In this document: positions 11,194-19,672 of the stretch, piece by piece | Numbering within the stretch: position 1 is the first letter of the stretch | Layout of the letters: every line of letters starts with the position of its first letter | Assembly: GCF_030161255.1 (NCBI RefSeq) | Contig: NZ_BSPX01000017.1 | Span: forward strand, 1 to 64,000 | DNA: 64,000 nucleotides | From: Zoogloea oryzae | Lineage (GTDB): Bacteria > Pseudomonadota > Gammaproteobacteria > Burkholderiales > Rhodocyclaceae | Reading direction: 5' to 3' | Notes under the pieces: generated by a model | The model's input: the letters and a program-made list of their open reading frames with translations, nothing else | Databases searched by the model: none | What the model was told of the DNA's origin: nothing | Position numbers and translations under genes: made by a program

Positions 11194-11865
11194 ATGAAAA
11201 AACTGCTCGCACTTGCCCTGGTTGCCGCCACCGGCGCCGCCCAAGCCGACACCATCGTTCTGACCGACACCTTCGGCCTGGCCACCACCAACTGGACCAA
11301 CGCCCTGTCCGGCCTGAGCCAGTTCGACTCCAGCCTCGGCACCCTGAACGCCGTCACCATCAACCTGTCCGGCGACATCGTCCAGGTTCTGAAGGCTGAA
11401 AACACCGGCGCTGTTGCTGACAACCTGACCCCGGTTGCTGGCGCCAACCTGCTGTTCCGCAAGGGCACCACCACCCTGCAGACCCTGGCCCTGAGCAACA
11501 CCGGCTCCGCCTTCGCCGCCAGCGCCTTCGACGGCACCTCCGACTTCGCCGGCACCTCCGGTGTTGATTTCGGCTCCCTGACCGCTGCCGGCTCCCTGGC
11601 CGCCATCACCTTCACCAGCGCTGCTGACCTGGCCGACTTCATCGGCGCCGGCACCCTGGCTGGCTTCAACGTGCGCGCGGTTGGTAACGGCTCCATCAAC
11701 TCCGACAACGGCAACCTGGACTCCTCCATCTCCACCCAGGCTCGCTACAACCTGACCCTGACCTACGACTACACCGTGCCGACCACCCCGGTTCCGGAAC
11801 CCACCTCCATGGCCCTGGTTGGCCTTGGCGCGCTGGGCCTGGCCGCTGCCCGTCGCCGCAAGTAA
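11194..11865 (+). CDS. PEP-CTERM sorted exported protein (choice-of-anchor E-like)
   Basis: 223 residues. The signal peptide MKKLLALALVAATGAAQA is followed by a Thr/Ser/Ala/Asn-rich domain. The C-terminus carries the complete sorting tag: VPEPTSMALVGLGALGLAA then RRRK, i.e. the Pro-Glu-Pro motif, a transmembrane helix and a basic end, for EpsH/XrtA-type exosortase. The segment FDSSLGTLNAVTINL near residues 45-60 resembles the choice-of-anchor E domain. Such proteins are exported together with exopolysaccharide and sit at the cell surface or in the floc matrix. Codon use is strongly biased to GCC/ACC/CTG, suggesting high expression. A sigma-54 promoter precedes it and a strong terminator follows. 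No exosortase gene is in this window. Confidence 0.9.
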   Translation: MKKLLALALVAATGAAQADTIVLTDTFGLATTNWTNALSGLSQFDSSLGTLNAVTINLSGDIVQVLKAENTGAVADNLTPVAGANLLFRKGTTTLQTLALSNTGSAFAASAFDGTSDFAGTSGVDFGSLTAAGSLAAITFTSAADLADFIGAGTLAGFNVRAVGNGSINSDNGNLDSSISTQARYNLTLTYDYTVPTTPVPEPTSMALVGLGALGLAAARRRK

Positions 11866-11907
11866 TTTGCCTTGCCTCCCGGCTTGGTCCGGGATGCGCT
11901 GCAAAGC

Positions 11908-11935
11908 AAAAAAGCCACCGCAAGGTGGCTTTTTT
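11908..11935. terminator. Strong bidirectional rho-independent terminator
   Basis: AAAAAAGCCACC (11908-11919), loop GCAA, GGTGGCTTTTTT (11924-11935): a perfect 12-bp stem whose outer part is A/U, so it works from both sides. It ends the PEP-CTERM gene and also faces the convergent yebC, whose stop is at 11968. Confidence 0.92.
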
Positions 11936-11967
11936 GTATCTGGCGTTCCGGTTATCGGAAGAGCCGA

Positions 11968-12696
11968 TCAGGCATCATCCATCGCGGCGGAGGTATAAAC
12001 CGCCTGCACATCGTCGAGGGATTCCAGCGCGTCGAGCAGCTTCTGCATGCGCACCGCGTCGTCGCCGGCGAGCTCGGTGTCGTTGAGCGGCTTCATGGTG
12101 ACTTCGCCAAACTCGGCAGTGAAGCCGGCCTTCTCCAGCGCTTCCTTCACCTCGCCAAACTGGTACGGGTCGGTGAGCACCTCGATGGAGCCGTCGTCGT
12201 TCGGCACGACATCATCAGCCCCGGCCTCGAGAGCGGCTTCCATCAGCGCGTCTTCCGACGTGCCCGGCGCAAACAGGATCTGGCCGCAGTGCTTGAACTG
12301 GAAGGCCACGCAGCCGTCGGTACCCATGTTGCCGCCGTACTTGTTGAAGGCGTGACGCACATCGGCCACGGTGCGGGTCTTGTTGTCGGTGAGGCAATCG
12401 ACCATCACCGCCGCGCCGCCGATGCCGTAGCCCTCGTAGCGGGCTTCCTCGTAGGTGACGCCTTCCAGCTCGCCGGTGCCCTTCTTGACGGCCCGGTCGA
12501 TGTTGTCGGCCGGCATGTTCACCGCCTTGGCGCGATCCACCGCCAGGCGCAGGCGCGGATTGAAGGCGGCATCGCCTCCACCCATGCGTGCCGCAACCGT
12601 GATTTCCTTGGCCAGCCGGGAGAAGACCCGACCGCGCTTTTCATCCTGCCGGCCCTTGCGGTGCTGGATATTGGCCCACTTGGAATGACCCGCCAT
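11968..12696 (-). CDS. yebC: YebC/PmpR family DNA-binding transcriptional regulator/translation factor
   Basis: 242 residues beginning MAGHSKWANIQHRKGRQD, the invariant YebC start, and ending in the usual acidic tail. Family hallmarks include FSRLAKEI, NMPADNIDRAVKKGTG, YEGYGIGG and GGNMGTDGCVAFQF. The frame is open far upstream, but the conserved N-terminus fixes the start. YebC proteins have been described as transcription regulators and more recently as ribosome-associated factors easing proline-rich translation, so the role here stays broad. It is convergent with the PEP-CTERM gene and divergent from the HerA-like ATPase gene. Confidence 0.95.
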   Translation of the reverse strand: MAGHSKWANIQHRKGRQDEKRGRVFSRLAKEITVAARMGGGDAAFNPRLRLAVDRAKAVNMPADNIDRAVKKGTGELEGVTYEEARYEGYGIGGAAVMVDCLTDNKTRTVADVRHAFNKYGGNMGTDGCVAFQFKHCGQILFAPGTSEDALMEAALEAGADDVVPNDDGSIEVLTDPYQFGEVKEALEKAGFTAEFGEVTMKPLNDTELAGDDAVRMQKLLDALESLDDVQAVYTSAAMDDA

Positions 12697-12885
12697 GATT
12701 CTGTGTCCTTGGATTGCAACTAAAAGCGGCGATTTTACCCCGCCGCCCGCCCTTCGCGCAGCCCGCGCTTGCCGCGGATCAATTTGCCAATCATTTTTTG
12801 GCGCGCGAGGGCAGATTTCATGCCTGTTGCGGGCAGTTGGCCGATAATTGCCGGCTGATCCCTTTTCGCCCACCCGGAGGATTCC

Positions 12886-14412
12886 ATGACCGAGCCCCTC
12901 ATCATCGCCAAGTCCAAGGACAAGGAAATTGCCCTGCTGCCCCAGCTTGCCAACCGCCACGGCCTGATCACCGGCGCCACCGGCACCGGCAAGACGGTGA
13001 GCCTGCAGAAGATGGCCGAATCCTTTGCCAGCATCGGCGTGCCGGTGTTCATGGCCGACGTGAAGGGCGATCTGTCGGGCATCGGCGCCGCGGGCGTCGA
13101 ATCGCCCAAGCTCAAGGAGCGCCTGGCCGCCCTGGGCATCACCGAATTCACCCCGCGGGCCAACACCACGGTGTTCTGGGACGTCTTTGGCGAGGCCGGC
13201 CACCCGGTGCGGGCCACGGTGTCCGACATGGGCCCGATGCTGCTGGCACGCCTGCTCAACCTCAACGACACCCAGGCCGGCGTGCTGCAGCTGGTCTTCA
13301 AGATCGCCGACGACCAGGGCCTGCTCATCATCGACCTGAAAGACCTGCGCGCCACCCTGCAATACGTGGGCGACAACGCCAAGGACTTCACCACCGAATA
13401 CGGCAACATCTCCGCCGCGTCCATCGGTGCCATCCAGCGCGGCCTGATGGGCATCGAGGCCCAGGGCGGCGACAAGTTCTTCGGCGAGCCGATGCTCGAC
13501 ATCGCCGACCTGATCCAGACCGACGCCGACGGCCGCGGCGTCATCAACATCCTCGCCGCCGACAAGCTCTACAACTCGCCCAAGCTGTACTCCACCTTCC
13601 TGCTGTGGATGCTGGCCGAGCTCTTCGAGCAGCTGCCGGAAGTGGGCGACGTGGACAAGCCCAAGCTGGTGTTCTTCTTCGACGAAGCGCACCTGCTGTT
13701 CAACGAGGCGCCCAAGGCCCTCCTCGAGAAGATCGAGCAGGTGGTGCGGCTGATCCGCTCCAAGGGCGTCGGCGTCTACTTCGTCACCCAGAACCCGCTG
13801 GACGTGCCCGAGACGGTGCTTGGCCAGCTCGGCAACCGCGTCCAGCACGCCCTGCGCGCCTTCACGCCGCGGGACCAGAAAGCCGTCAAGACCGCCGCCG
13901 AGACCATGCGCGCCAACCCCGAGTTCGACGCCGCCACGGTCATCACCGAGCTGGGCGTGGGCGAGGCGCTGATCTCCTTCCTCGACGAGAAGGGCCGCCC
14001 GCACATGGTGGAGCGCTGCTTCATCATCGCCCCCAACTCCCGCCTCGGGCCGCTCAGCGCCGCCGAACGCAAGGCCGCCATCGAAGGCTCGGTGATCTAC
14101 GGGCACTACGAGGAGATCATCGACCGCGAATCGGCCTTCGAGAAGCTCCGCGGCGGCTCAGCCCCGGCCGGCAATGGCGGTGGCACCGCCCAGGCGGGCG
14201 CCCCGGCCGCGCAGGAAGAAGAAGGTGGCGGCCTGCTGGGTGGGCTCTCCGGCATCCTGTTCGGCACCACCGGCCCCCGCGGCGGTCGCCATCCGGGCCT
14301 CGCCGAACAGGCCGCCCGCAGCGCGGTGCGCACGGTCGGCTCGGCCATCGGCCGCGAGATCGTCCGCGGCGTGCTGGGCTCGATCCTCGGCGGAGGCAGC
14401 CGGCGCCGCTGA
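12886..14412 (+). CDS. HerA-like ATPase, DUF853/YjgR family
   Basis: 508 residues with a good GGAGG ribosome site 5 bases upstream. The P-loop GATGTGKT is at ~30-37 and Walker B KLVFFFDEAHLLF at ~258-270; GVYFVTQNPLDVPETV follows as the sensor region of FtsK/HerA-type motors. The C-terminal ~90 residues are Gly/Ala/Arg-rich with amphipathic GGLLGGLSGILFG and end in SRRR, typical of the DUF853 tail. The family is widespread, and its proposed role in DNA processing or membrane-linked ATPase activity is not established. It is monocistronic, followed by the REP-like doublet. Confidence 0.85.
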   Translation: MTEPLIIAKSKDKEIALLPQLANRHGLITGATGTGKTVSLQKMAESFASIGVPVFMADVKGDLSGIGAAGVESPKLKERLAALGITEFTPRANTTVFWDVFGEAGHPVRATVSDMGPMLLARLLNLNDTQAGVLQLVFKIADDQGLLIIDLKDLRATLQYVGDNAKDFTTEYGNISAASIGAIQRGLMGIEAQGGDKFFGEPMLDIADLIQTDADGRGVINILAADKLYNSPKLYSTFLLWMLAELFEQLPEVGDVDKPKLVFFFDEAHLLFNEAPKALLEKIEQVVRLIRSKGVGVYFVTQNPLDVPETVLGQLGNRVQHALRAFTPRDQKAVKTAAETMRANPEFDAATVITELGVGEALISFLDEKGRPHMVERCFIIAPNSRLGPLSAAERKAAIEGSVIYGHYEEIIDRESAFEKLRGGSAPAGNGGGTAQAGAPAAQEEEGGGLLGGLSGILFGTTGPRGGRHPGLAEQAARSAVRTVGSAIGREIVRGVLGSILGGGSRRR

Positions 14413-14536
14413 CGCCACCCGCCCCGGTTCAGATCTTTTTGCTCCCGACCGGGAGCAGAGAACGCCGACCTTGCACTTTTCTGCTCCCATCGGGCCAGCC
14501 CCGCAAGCCAGGCACACCCCCTTGGTGAAGCCAGAA

Positions 14537-14610
14537 CTGTAGGTCGGACTTCAGTCCGACAACGCTGCCTGGTGTGCCTCGTCGATGTCGGACTTCAGTC
14601 CGACCTACAG
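14537..14610. repeat. REP-type palindrome doublet in inverted orientation
   Basis: Copy A (14537-14560) and copy B (14587-14610) each contain the self-complementary core GTCGGACTTCAGTCCGAC (8-bp stem, 2-base loop). Copy A has the conserved tail CTGTAG on its left and copy B has CTACAG on its right, so the two face each other 26 bases apart. This is the layout of BIME/REPIN elements. Just upstream, TGCTCCC-GACC-GGGAGCA (14440-14457) is another small hairpin. The 203-bp gap holds no gene. Confidence 0.8.
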
Positions 14611-14615
14611 GTGCC

Positions 14616-15335
14616 CTAACCCCACACGCCAAGCGCGACGAGCTGTTTGGTCGCCGCCTCGCTCCAGCCGCGATTGGCCGCCGGGCTGGCCGGGCTGGGG
14701 TGGAGCACGCGGCCGAACTTCACCGGCATTCCGCCCAACGCCTCCCGGGCGCGCGATTCGGCCCAGGCGCCCACACCGATCACCCAGTCGGGCTCAAGCG
14801 CCTCGGCCACGCGGCGCAGGTGGGCGTCGCAGGCCGCCAGCAGCGGGCCCTGCTCGGCGGCCGGGAGCTTGTCGGGCGTGAGGTTGCGGCCGTTGTCGAA
14901 GAAGGCCAGCGGGCAGTAGTTGGCCACGAAGTGATCGGCAAAGAAGGCCTCGGCGCTGCCGAAGCGCTCGGCAAACAGCCCCCACAGGCGCCGCCCGCTC
15001 ACCTCGGAGCGCGGGCAGGCGAAGCCCTCGATGGGCCGCTTGGGGTTCTCGACCGCGGGCTTGCTCACCGCCGCCTCGATGCCCATCCAGTCGCGCACCG
15101 CGGCGATCTCGCCGAAGGGCACACCGGTCTGCACCATGCCGAAGGGGCCGGGGTTCATGCCCACGAAGATCACCTTCTTCTTGCCCTGGCCAAAGCGCTG
15201 CAGATACAGCGCATTGGGCGCCCAAGCGTAGTCGAGGGAGTTGTACACGTGGCTGACCGGCGCGGCGAAGCGCATCGGGGCCAGGGTGTCGCACAGGCTG
15301 CGGGCGGCGGATTCGAGGGGCGTCATGGTGGGCAT
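14616..15335 (-). CDS. SMUG1-type uracil-DNA glycosylase
   Basis: 239 residues from ATG 15335 (a TTG lies one codon earlier, another ATG at 15326). The catalytic-pocket motif VGMNPGPFGMVQTGVPFGE is characteristic of single-strand-selective monofunctional uracil glycosylases, with the Asn that activates water. VSGRRLWGLF and the DNA-intercalating HPSPASPAANRGW motif complete the set. It removes uracil and oxidised pyrimidines from DNA in base excision repair. It starts 10 bases after the ampG stop on the same strand, so it may be co-transcribed. Confidence 0.9.
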   Translation of the reverse strand: MPTMTPLESAARSLCDTLAPMRFAAPVSHVYNSLDYAWAPNALYLQRFGQGKKKVIFVGMNPGPFGMVQTGVPFGEIAAVRDWMGIEAAVSKPAVENPKRPIEGFACPRSEVSGRRLWGLFAERFGSAEAFFADHFVANYCPLAFFDNGRNLTPDKLPAAEQGPLLAACDAHLRRVAEALEPDWVIGVGAWAESRAREALGGMPVKFGRVLHPSPASPAANRGWSEAATKQLVALGVWG

Positions 15336-15345
15336 CAATGGAAAA

Positions 15346-16608
15346 TCAGGCGACGGCCGCGGGCGTCTCGCGCCACGGCGCCACCTTGAACAGCAGCAGC
15401 ATGCCGGGCACCGCCAGCACGCCGCACAGCAGGAAGAAATCGAACCAGCCGAAGTACTCCACCAGCCAGCCGGCCGAGGCGTTGATGAAGGTGCGCGGCA
15501 CCGCCATCAGGCTGGTGAATAGCGCGAGCTGGGTGGCCGTGTAGGCCGGGTGGGTGGTGCGCGCCATGTAGGCCACGAAGGCGGTGGTGCCGAGGCCCAC
15601 GCCCAGCGCCTCCAGCCCGATCACCGCCGCCAGCACGCCGAGCCGGCCGGCGTCGGCCTCGGCCGGCCCGAGCCAGGCCAGCCACGCAAAGCCGAAGATC
15701 GCCAGCCACTGCACCACGCCGAACACCCACAGCGCCCGGTTGATACCGAGCTTGACCATCCACAGCCCGCCCAGAATGCCGCCGATCACGCTGGGCCACA
15801 GGCCGGCGTTCTTGGCGACGAGGCCGATCTCGGTCTTGGAGAAGCCCATGTCCAGATAGAAGGGCGTGGCGAGCGCGGTGCACAGCGAATCGCCCAGCTT
15901 GTAGAGAAAGATGAAGCCCAGCACCACCAGCGCCGAGCGCACGCCGTGGCGGCCGAAGAACTCGCGGAAGGGCTCGACCACCGCGTCGCGCAGGGTGCGC
16001 GGGGCGCCCCGGGCGGCGGCGGGCTCCTTCACCAGCAGCGTCATCACCAGCCCCGGCGCCATGAACAGCGCGGTGACCAGGAACACCTGCGACCACGGCA
16101 GGTGATCGGCCAGCACCAGCGACAGGCTGCCCGGTACCAGCCCGGCGAGCTTGTAGGCATTCACGTGGATCGCATTGCCGATGCCCAGCTCGATCTCGGG
16201 CAGGAGTTCGCGCCGATAGGCGTCGAGGACGATGTCGAGGGTGGCCGACAGAAAGGCGATCAGCGCCGTGAGGCCGATCACCAGCCCGAGCTGATGAGTG
16301 GGCGACAGGGTGCCGAGCCACGCCACCGCCGCCAGCAGGAGCAGCATCGTCAGCGCCATCCAGCCCCGCCGGCGGCCGAGGAGCGGCAGCGCGAAGCGGT
16401 CGAGGAAGGGCGACCAGACGAATTTCCACGTATATGGAAACTGGATGAGTGCGAACGCACCTATCGCCTTGAGTGATAGCCCCTCGGTCTTCAGCCACGC
16501 CGGAACCAGGTTGAGCAGCAGGTACAGCGGCAGGCCCGACGAGAAACCGGTAAGCACGCAGATCAGCATGCGGCGGTTGGCGAGGGCGCGCCAGGGGGAT
16601 TCGGTCAT
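15346..16608 (-). CDS. ampG: AmpG-type muropeptide MFS permease
   Basis: 420 residues from ATG 16608; an upstream extension lacks family similarity. Twelve hydrophobic helices. AmpG landmarks: GFSSGLPLYLLLNLVPAWL in TM1, FPYTWKFVWSPFLDR in the first loop and DIVLDAYRRELLPE (~125-140). It imports anhydromuropeptides from the periplasm for cell-wall recycling, and in many bacteria sets beta-lactamase induction through AmpR. No ampC or ampR is visible here, so recycling is the supported role. Confidence 0.88.
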   Translation of the reverse strand: MTESPWRALANRRMLICVLTGFSSGLPLYLLLNLVPAWLKTEGLSLKAIGAFALIQFPYTWKFVWSPFLDRFALPLLGRRRGWMALTMLLLLAAVAWLGTLSPTHQLGLVIGLTALIAFLSATLDIVLDAYRRELLPEIELGIGNAIHVNAYKLAGLVPGSLSLVLADHLPWSQVFLVTALFMAPGLVMTLLVKEPAAARGAPRTLRDAVVEPFREFFGRHGVRSALVVLGFIFLYKLGDSLCTALATPFYLDMGFSKTEIGLVAKNAGLWPSVIGGILGGLWMVKLGINRALWVFGVVQWLAIFGFAWLAWLGPAEADAGRLGVLAAVIGLEALGVGLGTTAFVAYMARTTHPAYTATQLALFTSLMAVPRTFINASAGWLVEYFGWFDFFLLCGVLAVPGMLLLFKVAPWRETPAAVA

Positions 16609-16736
16609 GGGCGGAACGGGGAAGCGGAGGGAAGGATGCAGGCCAGCGGGGGATGATAACAATCGGTTACTTGATCTTGCCGCCGGCCCACCGAAAAATG
16701 CGTCAATCAGGGTGGAAAAATAACGAGGAGACCCGA

Positions 16737-17051
16737 ATGTACACCGTCACCGTCGTGTTCCGGGCAGACCGGGAATACGAATTTCATGTGCACGCCGCCG
16801 ACGTGGCCAATCTCACCAAGGCCAGCGCCCAGGACTGGCTCCACGATGAGTTCGACGAGCTCGAATGCACGCCGAGCAACCCGGTGGGCAAGGTGTTGAT
16901 GCTCGACGTGATCCTCAACGTGGCCAAATACGGCGGCGAGCAGCGCTTCGCCCAGGGCGGCGAATGGGCGCGGAGCTTCGCAAGCAACGTCGCGGTGGTG
17001 CTCGACCGCCCCGCCGTGCGCATCGACGTGCCGGGCTTCGTGGTGGGCTGA
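16737..17051 (+). CDS. Conserved small hypothetical protein
   Basis: 104 residues, start set by the GAGGAG ribosome site 6 bases upstream of ATG 16737. Begins MYTVTVVFRADREYEFHVHA, a beta-rich opening, then a helix (DVANLTKASAQDWLHDEFDE). No Cys clusters, signal peptide or membrane segment, so probably a small cytosolic protein. I do not recognise its family. It lies alone, divergent from ampG. Confidence 0.6.
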   Translation: MYTVTVVFRADREYEFHVHAADVANLTKASAQDWLHDEFDELECTPSNPVGKVLMLDVILNVAKYGGEQRFAQGGEWARSFASNVAVVLDRPAVRIDVPGFVVG

Positions 17052-17225
17052 ACGCCACCCTGCACCGCGCCGCCCCGAGGCCTAGAATGGCGGCTGACGA
17101 CGGCATCCGGCCGTCGAACGGGGATGACACGCGGTGGCAGGCACACGGAAAGGCAACACGGCTCACGGCATTCGCCGACGGGCGGATCTGATTTCCGGGG
17201 CGCGGCCCCAAGCCGGGAGCCGGCC

Positions 17226-17717
17226 ATGAAGCGCGGCACGCCCTGGTGGAAAGGCCCCCGCGGCGAATGGTATGTGGTCGCCCAGGGCGGCATCTTCGCG
17301 CTGATCGCCTTCGGGCCGTCTTCATTGCCGGGCCTTCCGGCCTGGCCGCGGATGCTGGCGTTTCCCGGCCAGGCGCTCGGCGCGATGCTGCTGGCCCTCG
17401 GCGTCACGATCTGCGCCGCGGCCGTGCTGCGCCTGGGCCGCAACCTCACGCCCCTGCCCCATCCCCGGGACGACTGCCGGCTGGTGGAAACCGGCCCCTA
17501 CGGCTGGGTCCGCCATCCGATCTACTCCGGGCTGATCCTGGCGACCTTCGGCTGGGCGCTGATCGCCCAGGGCTGGCTCACGCTGCTGTGGGCCGCGCTG
17601 CTGCTGGTGTTCTTCGACATCAAGTCGCGACGCGAGGAGGTCTGGCTGCTGGAGCGCTTTCCGGCCTACGCCGACTACCAGCGGCGCGTCCGCAAGCTGA
17701 TCCCCTTGATCTACTGA
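17226..17717 (+). CDS. Isoprenylcysteine methyltransferase (ICMT/PEMT)-like membrane protein
   Basis: 163 residues, about four helices. The signature LVETGPYGWVRHPIYSGLIL (~95-115) is the SAM-binding GPYxxVRHPxYxG motif of the ICMT/phospholipid-methyltransferase fold. A conserved Glu pair follows in the tail (REEVWLLERFPAYADYQRRV), which closes the cofactor site. Bacterial members methylate membrane lipids or unknown lipophilic acceptors; the substrate is unknown. Start chosen at ATG 17226 because the preceding in-frame 34 codons are low-complexity. Confidence 0.8.
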   Translation: MKRGTPWWKGPRGEWYVVAQGGIFALIAFGPSSLPGLPAWPRMLAFPGQALGAMLLALGVTICAAAVLRLGRNLTPLPHPRDDCRLVETGPYGWVRHPIYSGLILATFGWALIAQGWLTLLWAALLLVFFDIKSRREEVWLLERFPAYADYQRRVRKLIPLIY

Positions 17718-17723
17718 GTCGCA

Positions 17724-18662
17724 TCAGCCCAGCTCGGCCCGGTTGCGGCCGTTCTGCTTGGCCCGGTAGAGGTTCGCGTCGGCGCGCCGGAACAGCTGCG
17801 CCAGGGCACCTTCGGCGCGACTCATGTGAACGCCGCCCACCGACAGCGTGCTCACGCCCCACTCCGCATTGCGCGCATGGGCAATCCCCTGCCGGCACAC
17901 CGCATCCACCGTGACCCGGGCGATCTCGGCGAGCGCTTCGGGGGTGCAGCGGGGCAGCATCATCGCGAACTCCTCGCCGCCATAACGCGCCACGAAGGCA
18001 TCGTGGGCCAGGCGCCGGGCATTGACCTCCTCGACCACCTTCTGCAGCGTCGCGGCGATCGCCCGCAGGCAGTCGTCGCCCGCCAGGTGGCCGTAGTGGT
18101 CGTTGAACAGCTTGAAGTTGTCCACGTCCATCATCAGCAGCCCGAAGGGCGCACCGCAGCGGATCGCCTCGCCCCACTGGTGGTCGAGCCGCAGATCCAT
18201 GTAGCGGCGGTTGAACAGGCCGGTCAGCCCATCCTGGCTGGCCTGGGCCTCAAGCTTGCGGTTGGCGAGGGAGAGTTCGGCCCGCAGCCCGGCGATGCGC
18301 GCCATGGCCTTCATCTTGGCCTGGACCACGCCCTCGGGGGCCGATTTGGGGATGAAGTCGTCGCCGCCGGCCTCGATGGCCATGACGAGATTTTCCGGGG
18401 TGTCGGAGCCGGTGAGGAAGATGATCGGCGTCCACGCCCATTCCTGGGTGGCCTCGACGGCGCGGATCTGCTTGGCGGCCTCGAACCCGTTCATCACCGG
18501 CATCTCGATGTCCATCAGCACCAGATCGGGCGCCGACGCCTGAAATCGCTCGACGGCAAGCTGCCCGTTCTCGGCGATGACCACCTCGTGGCCGATCTCG
18601 ACGAGCCGCGCACCAAACACCGTCGTGATGGTTCGGGAGTCATCCACCACCAGAATCCGCAT
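17724..18662 (-). CDS. Response regulator diguanylate cyclase (REC-GGDEF)
   Basis: 312 residues. REC domain 1-~120 with acidic pair DD at 7-8, phospho-acceptor Asp in LVLMDIEMP (~51) and the switch Lys in FIPKSAP. A helical linker leads to a GGDEF domain with DGLTGLFNRRYMD and the active-site loop RYGGEEFAMML. GGEEF is a fully active variant. The usual RxxD inhibitory site five residues ahead of the loop is not present (LAHD there), so product inhibition through that site is not expected. It is a soluble phosphorylation-controlled c-di-GMP synthase. No kinase is adjacent. It is divergent from norE, sharing the 146-bp promoter region. Confidence 0.92.
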   Translation of the reverse strand: MRILVVDDSRTITTVFGARLVEIGHEVVIAENGQLAVERFQASAPDLVLMDIEMPVMNGFEAAKQIRAVEATQEWAWTPIIFLTGSDTPENLVMAIEAGGDDFIPKSAPEGVVQAKMKAMARIAGLRAELSLANRKLEAQASQDGLTGLFNRRYMDLRLDHQWGEAIRCGAPFGLLMMDVDNFKLFNDHYGHLAGDDCLRAIAATLQKVVEEVNARRLAHDAFVARYGGEEFAMMLPRCTPEALAEIARVTVDAVCRQGIAHARNAEWGVSTLSVGGVHMSRAEGALAQLFRRADANLYRAKQNGRNRAELG

Positions 18663-18759
18663 ACTCCCTCCCGGAGCGTGTTCTTATATCTAAAGTAATA
18701 TTAGACGGGAAACCTTTCGCATCTCTGACGGCATGCGCTGACGCCGTCCGGGCTGGCAC

Positions 18760-18773
18760 TTGGTGCAGATCAA
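18760..18773 (+). promoter_or_regulatory. FNR/Dnr-type box upstream of norEFQ
   Basis: TTGGT-GCAG-ATCAA differs from the TTGAT-N4-ATCAA consensus at one base. Its centre (18766.5) is 41.5 bp from base 18808, the class II activator distance, and a -10-like GATACT is at 18796-18801. The predicted transcript would begin at or one base before the norE ATG (18809). Confidence 0.75.
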
Positions 18774-18808
18774 GGCTGGCCGCCCGCCGCCCGCCGATAC
18801 TCGCGGGC

Positions 18809-19402
18809 ATGGACACCACCGCACCACCCCAGCCAGCCCCCCACCCGGCCAGCGCGCCGCCCGGTGATCTGGCGATCTGGTTCTTCATCCTCGCCGAGCT
18901 GCTCGCCTTCGGGGTCTTCTTTGCGGCCTATGCCTTCGGGCGCGCCCACAACGTCGAACTCTTCAACACCATGCAGGAGACGCTCGACCGCCAGGCCGGC
19001 GCATTCAACACGGTGCTGCTGATCACCGGCAGCTGGTGTGTGGCCCGGGCGGTCGAGGCGGTCGGGCGGGCCCGCTCGCAAACCGGCGCCCGCTGGCTCG
19101 TCGCCGGCATCGCCTGCGGCGGCGGCTTTCTGGTGGTGAAGGGCTTTGAATACGCGGCGAAGTTTGGCGCGGGGATCAACCTGTCCACCAACACCTTCTA
19201 CATGTTCTACCTGTCGCTCACCTTCTTCCACTTCATGCACGTCATCCTCGGGCTGGTGATCCTCACCGCCCTGTGGTGGAAGACCCGCCAGGGCGACTAC
19301 GGCCCGGACAACATGAACGGCATCGAAACCGGCGCGGCCTACTGGCACATGGTCGATCTGGTGTGGATCGTGCTGTTTCCGCTCGTCTACGTGATGCGCT
19401 GA
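18809..19402 (+). CDS. norE: NorE, cytochrome c oxidase subunit III-like NO reductase accessory protein
   Basis: 197 residues with five membrane helices and the subunit-III fold: AIWFFILAELLAFGVFFAAY at the start and FYLSLTFFHFMHVILGL (~130-150), with conserved Glu and His residues. Proteins of this size beside norF and norQ are NorE, which supports full cNor activity by an unclear mechanism. No ribosome site is visible before the ATG, consistent with a leaderless or near-leaderless message from the FNR-type promoter. First gene of norEFQ. Confidence 0.88.
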   Translation: MDTTAPPQPAPHPASAPPGDLAIWFFILAELLAFGVFFAAYAFGRAHNVELFNTMQETLDRQAGAFNTVLLITGSWCVARAVEAVGRARSQTGARWLVAGIACGGGFLVVKGFEYAAKFGAGINLSTNTFYMFYLSLTFFHFMHVILGLVILTALWWKTRQGDYGPDNMNGIETGAAYWHMVDLVWIVLFPLVYVMR

Positions 19403-19411
19403 GGGATTGCG

Positions 19412-19672
19412 ATGAACACCAGACACCTCAACATCGTGCTGGTCGTGCTGCTCGCCGCCACCGTCGCCACCTTCGAGATCGGCGAGCGCGGCGGCGCCGG
19501 AACGGCCGCCATGGCCGCGCTGCTCACCATCAGCTTCATCAAGGGCCGCCTCGTGGTGCTCGACTTCATGGGCCTGCGCGGGGTCAAATTCTTCTGGCGC
19601 GGCCTGCTGCTCGGCTGGCTGCTGCTCGTCTCGACGCTGATCGCCGTCGCCTACTGGATCGCCATCCCATGA
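19412..19672 (+). CDS. norF: NorF, small membrane accessory protein (COX IV-like)
   Basis: 86 residues with three helices; the motif FIKGRLVVLDFMGLRG is typical of the prokaryotic cytochrome oxidase subunit IV/NorF family. It starts 9 bases after norE and overlaps norQ by ATGA. NorF works with NorE at the membrane to allow effective NO reduction. Confidence 0.82.
   Translation: MNTRHLNIVLVVLLAATVATFEIGERGGAGTAAMAALLTISFIKGRLVVLDFMGLRGVKFFWRGLLLGWLLLVSTLIAVAYWIAIP

Noticed and set aside
12697..14106. Upstream in-frame extension of yebC to about 712 codons
   Set aside because: The conserved YebC N-terminus starts at 12696, and the extension is antisense to the HerA-like ATPase gene.
14440..14457. 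TGCTCCC/GGGAGCA hairpin as a terminator for the HerA-like gene
   Set aside because: The T-run precedes the stem on the plus strand instead of following it.
18754..18767. Sigma-54-like TGGCAC followed by TGCA upstream of norE
   Set aside because: The GG to GC distance is 10 rather than 12 bases; the FNR/Dnr box with a -10 element explains the region better.
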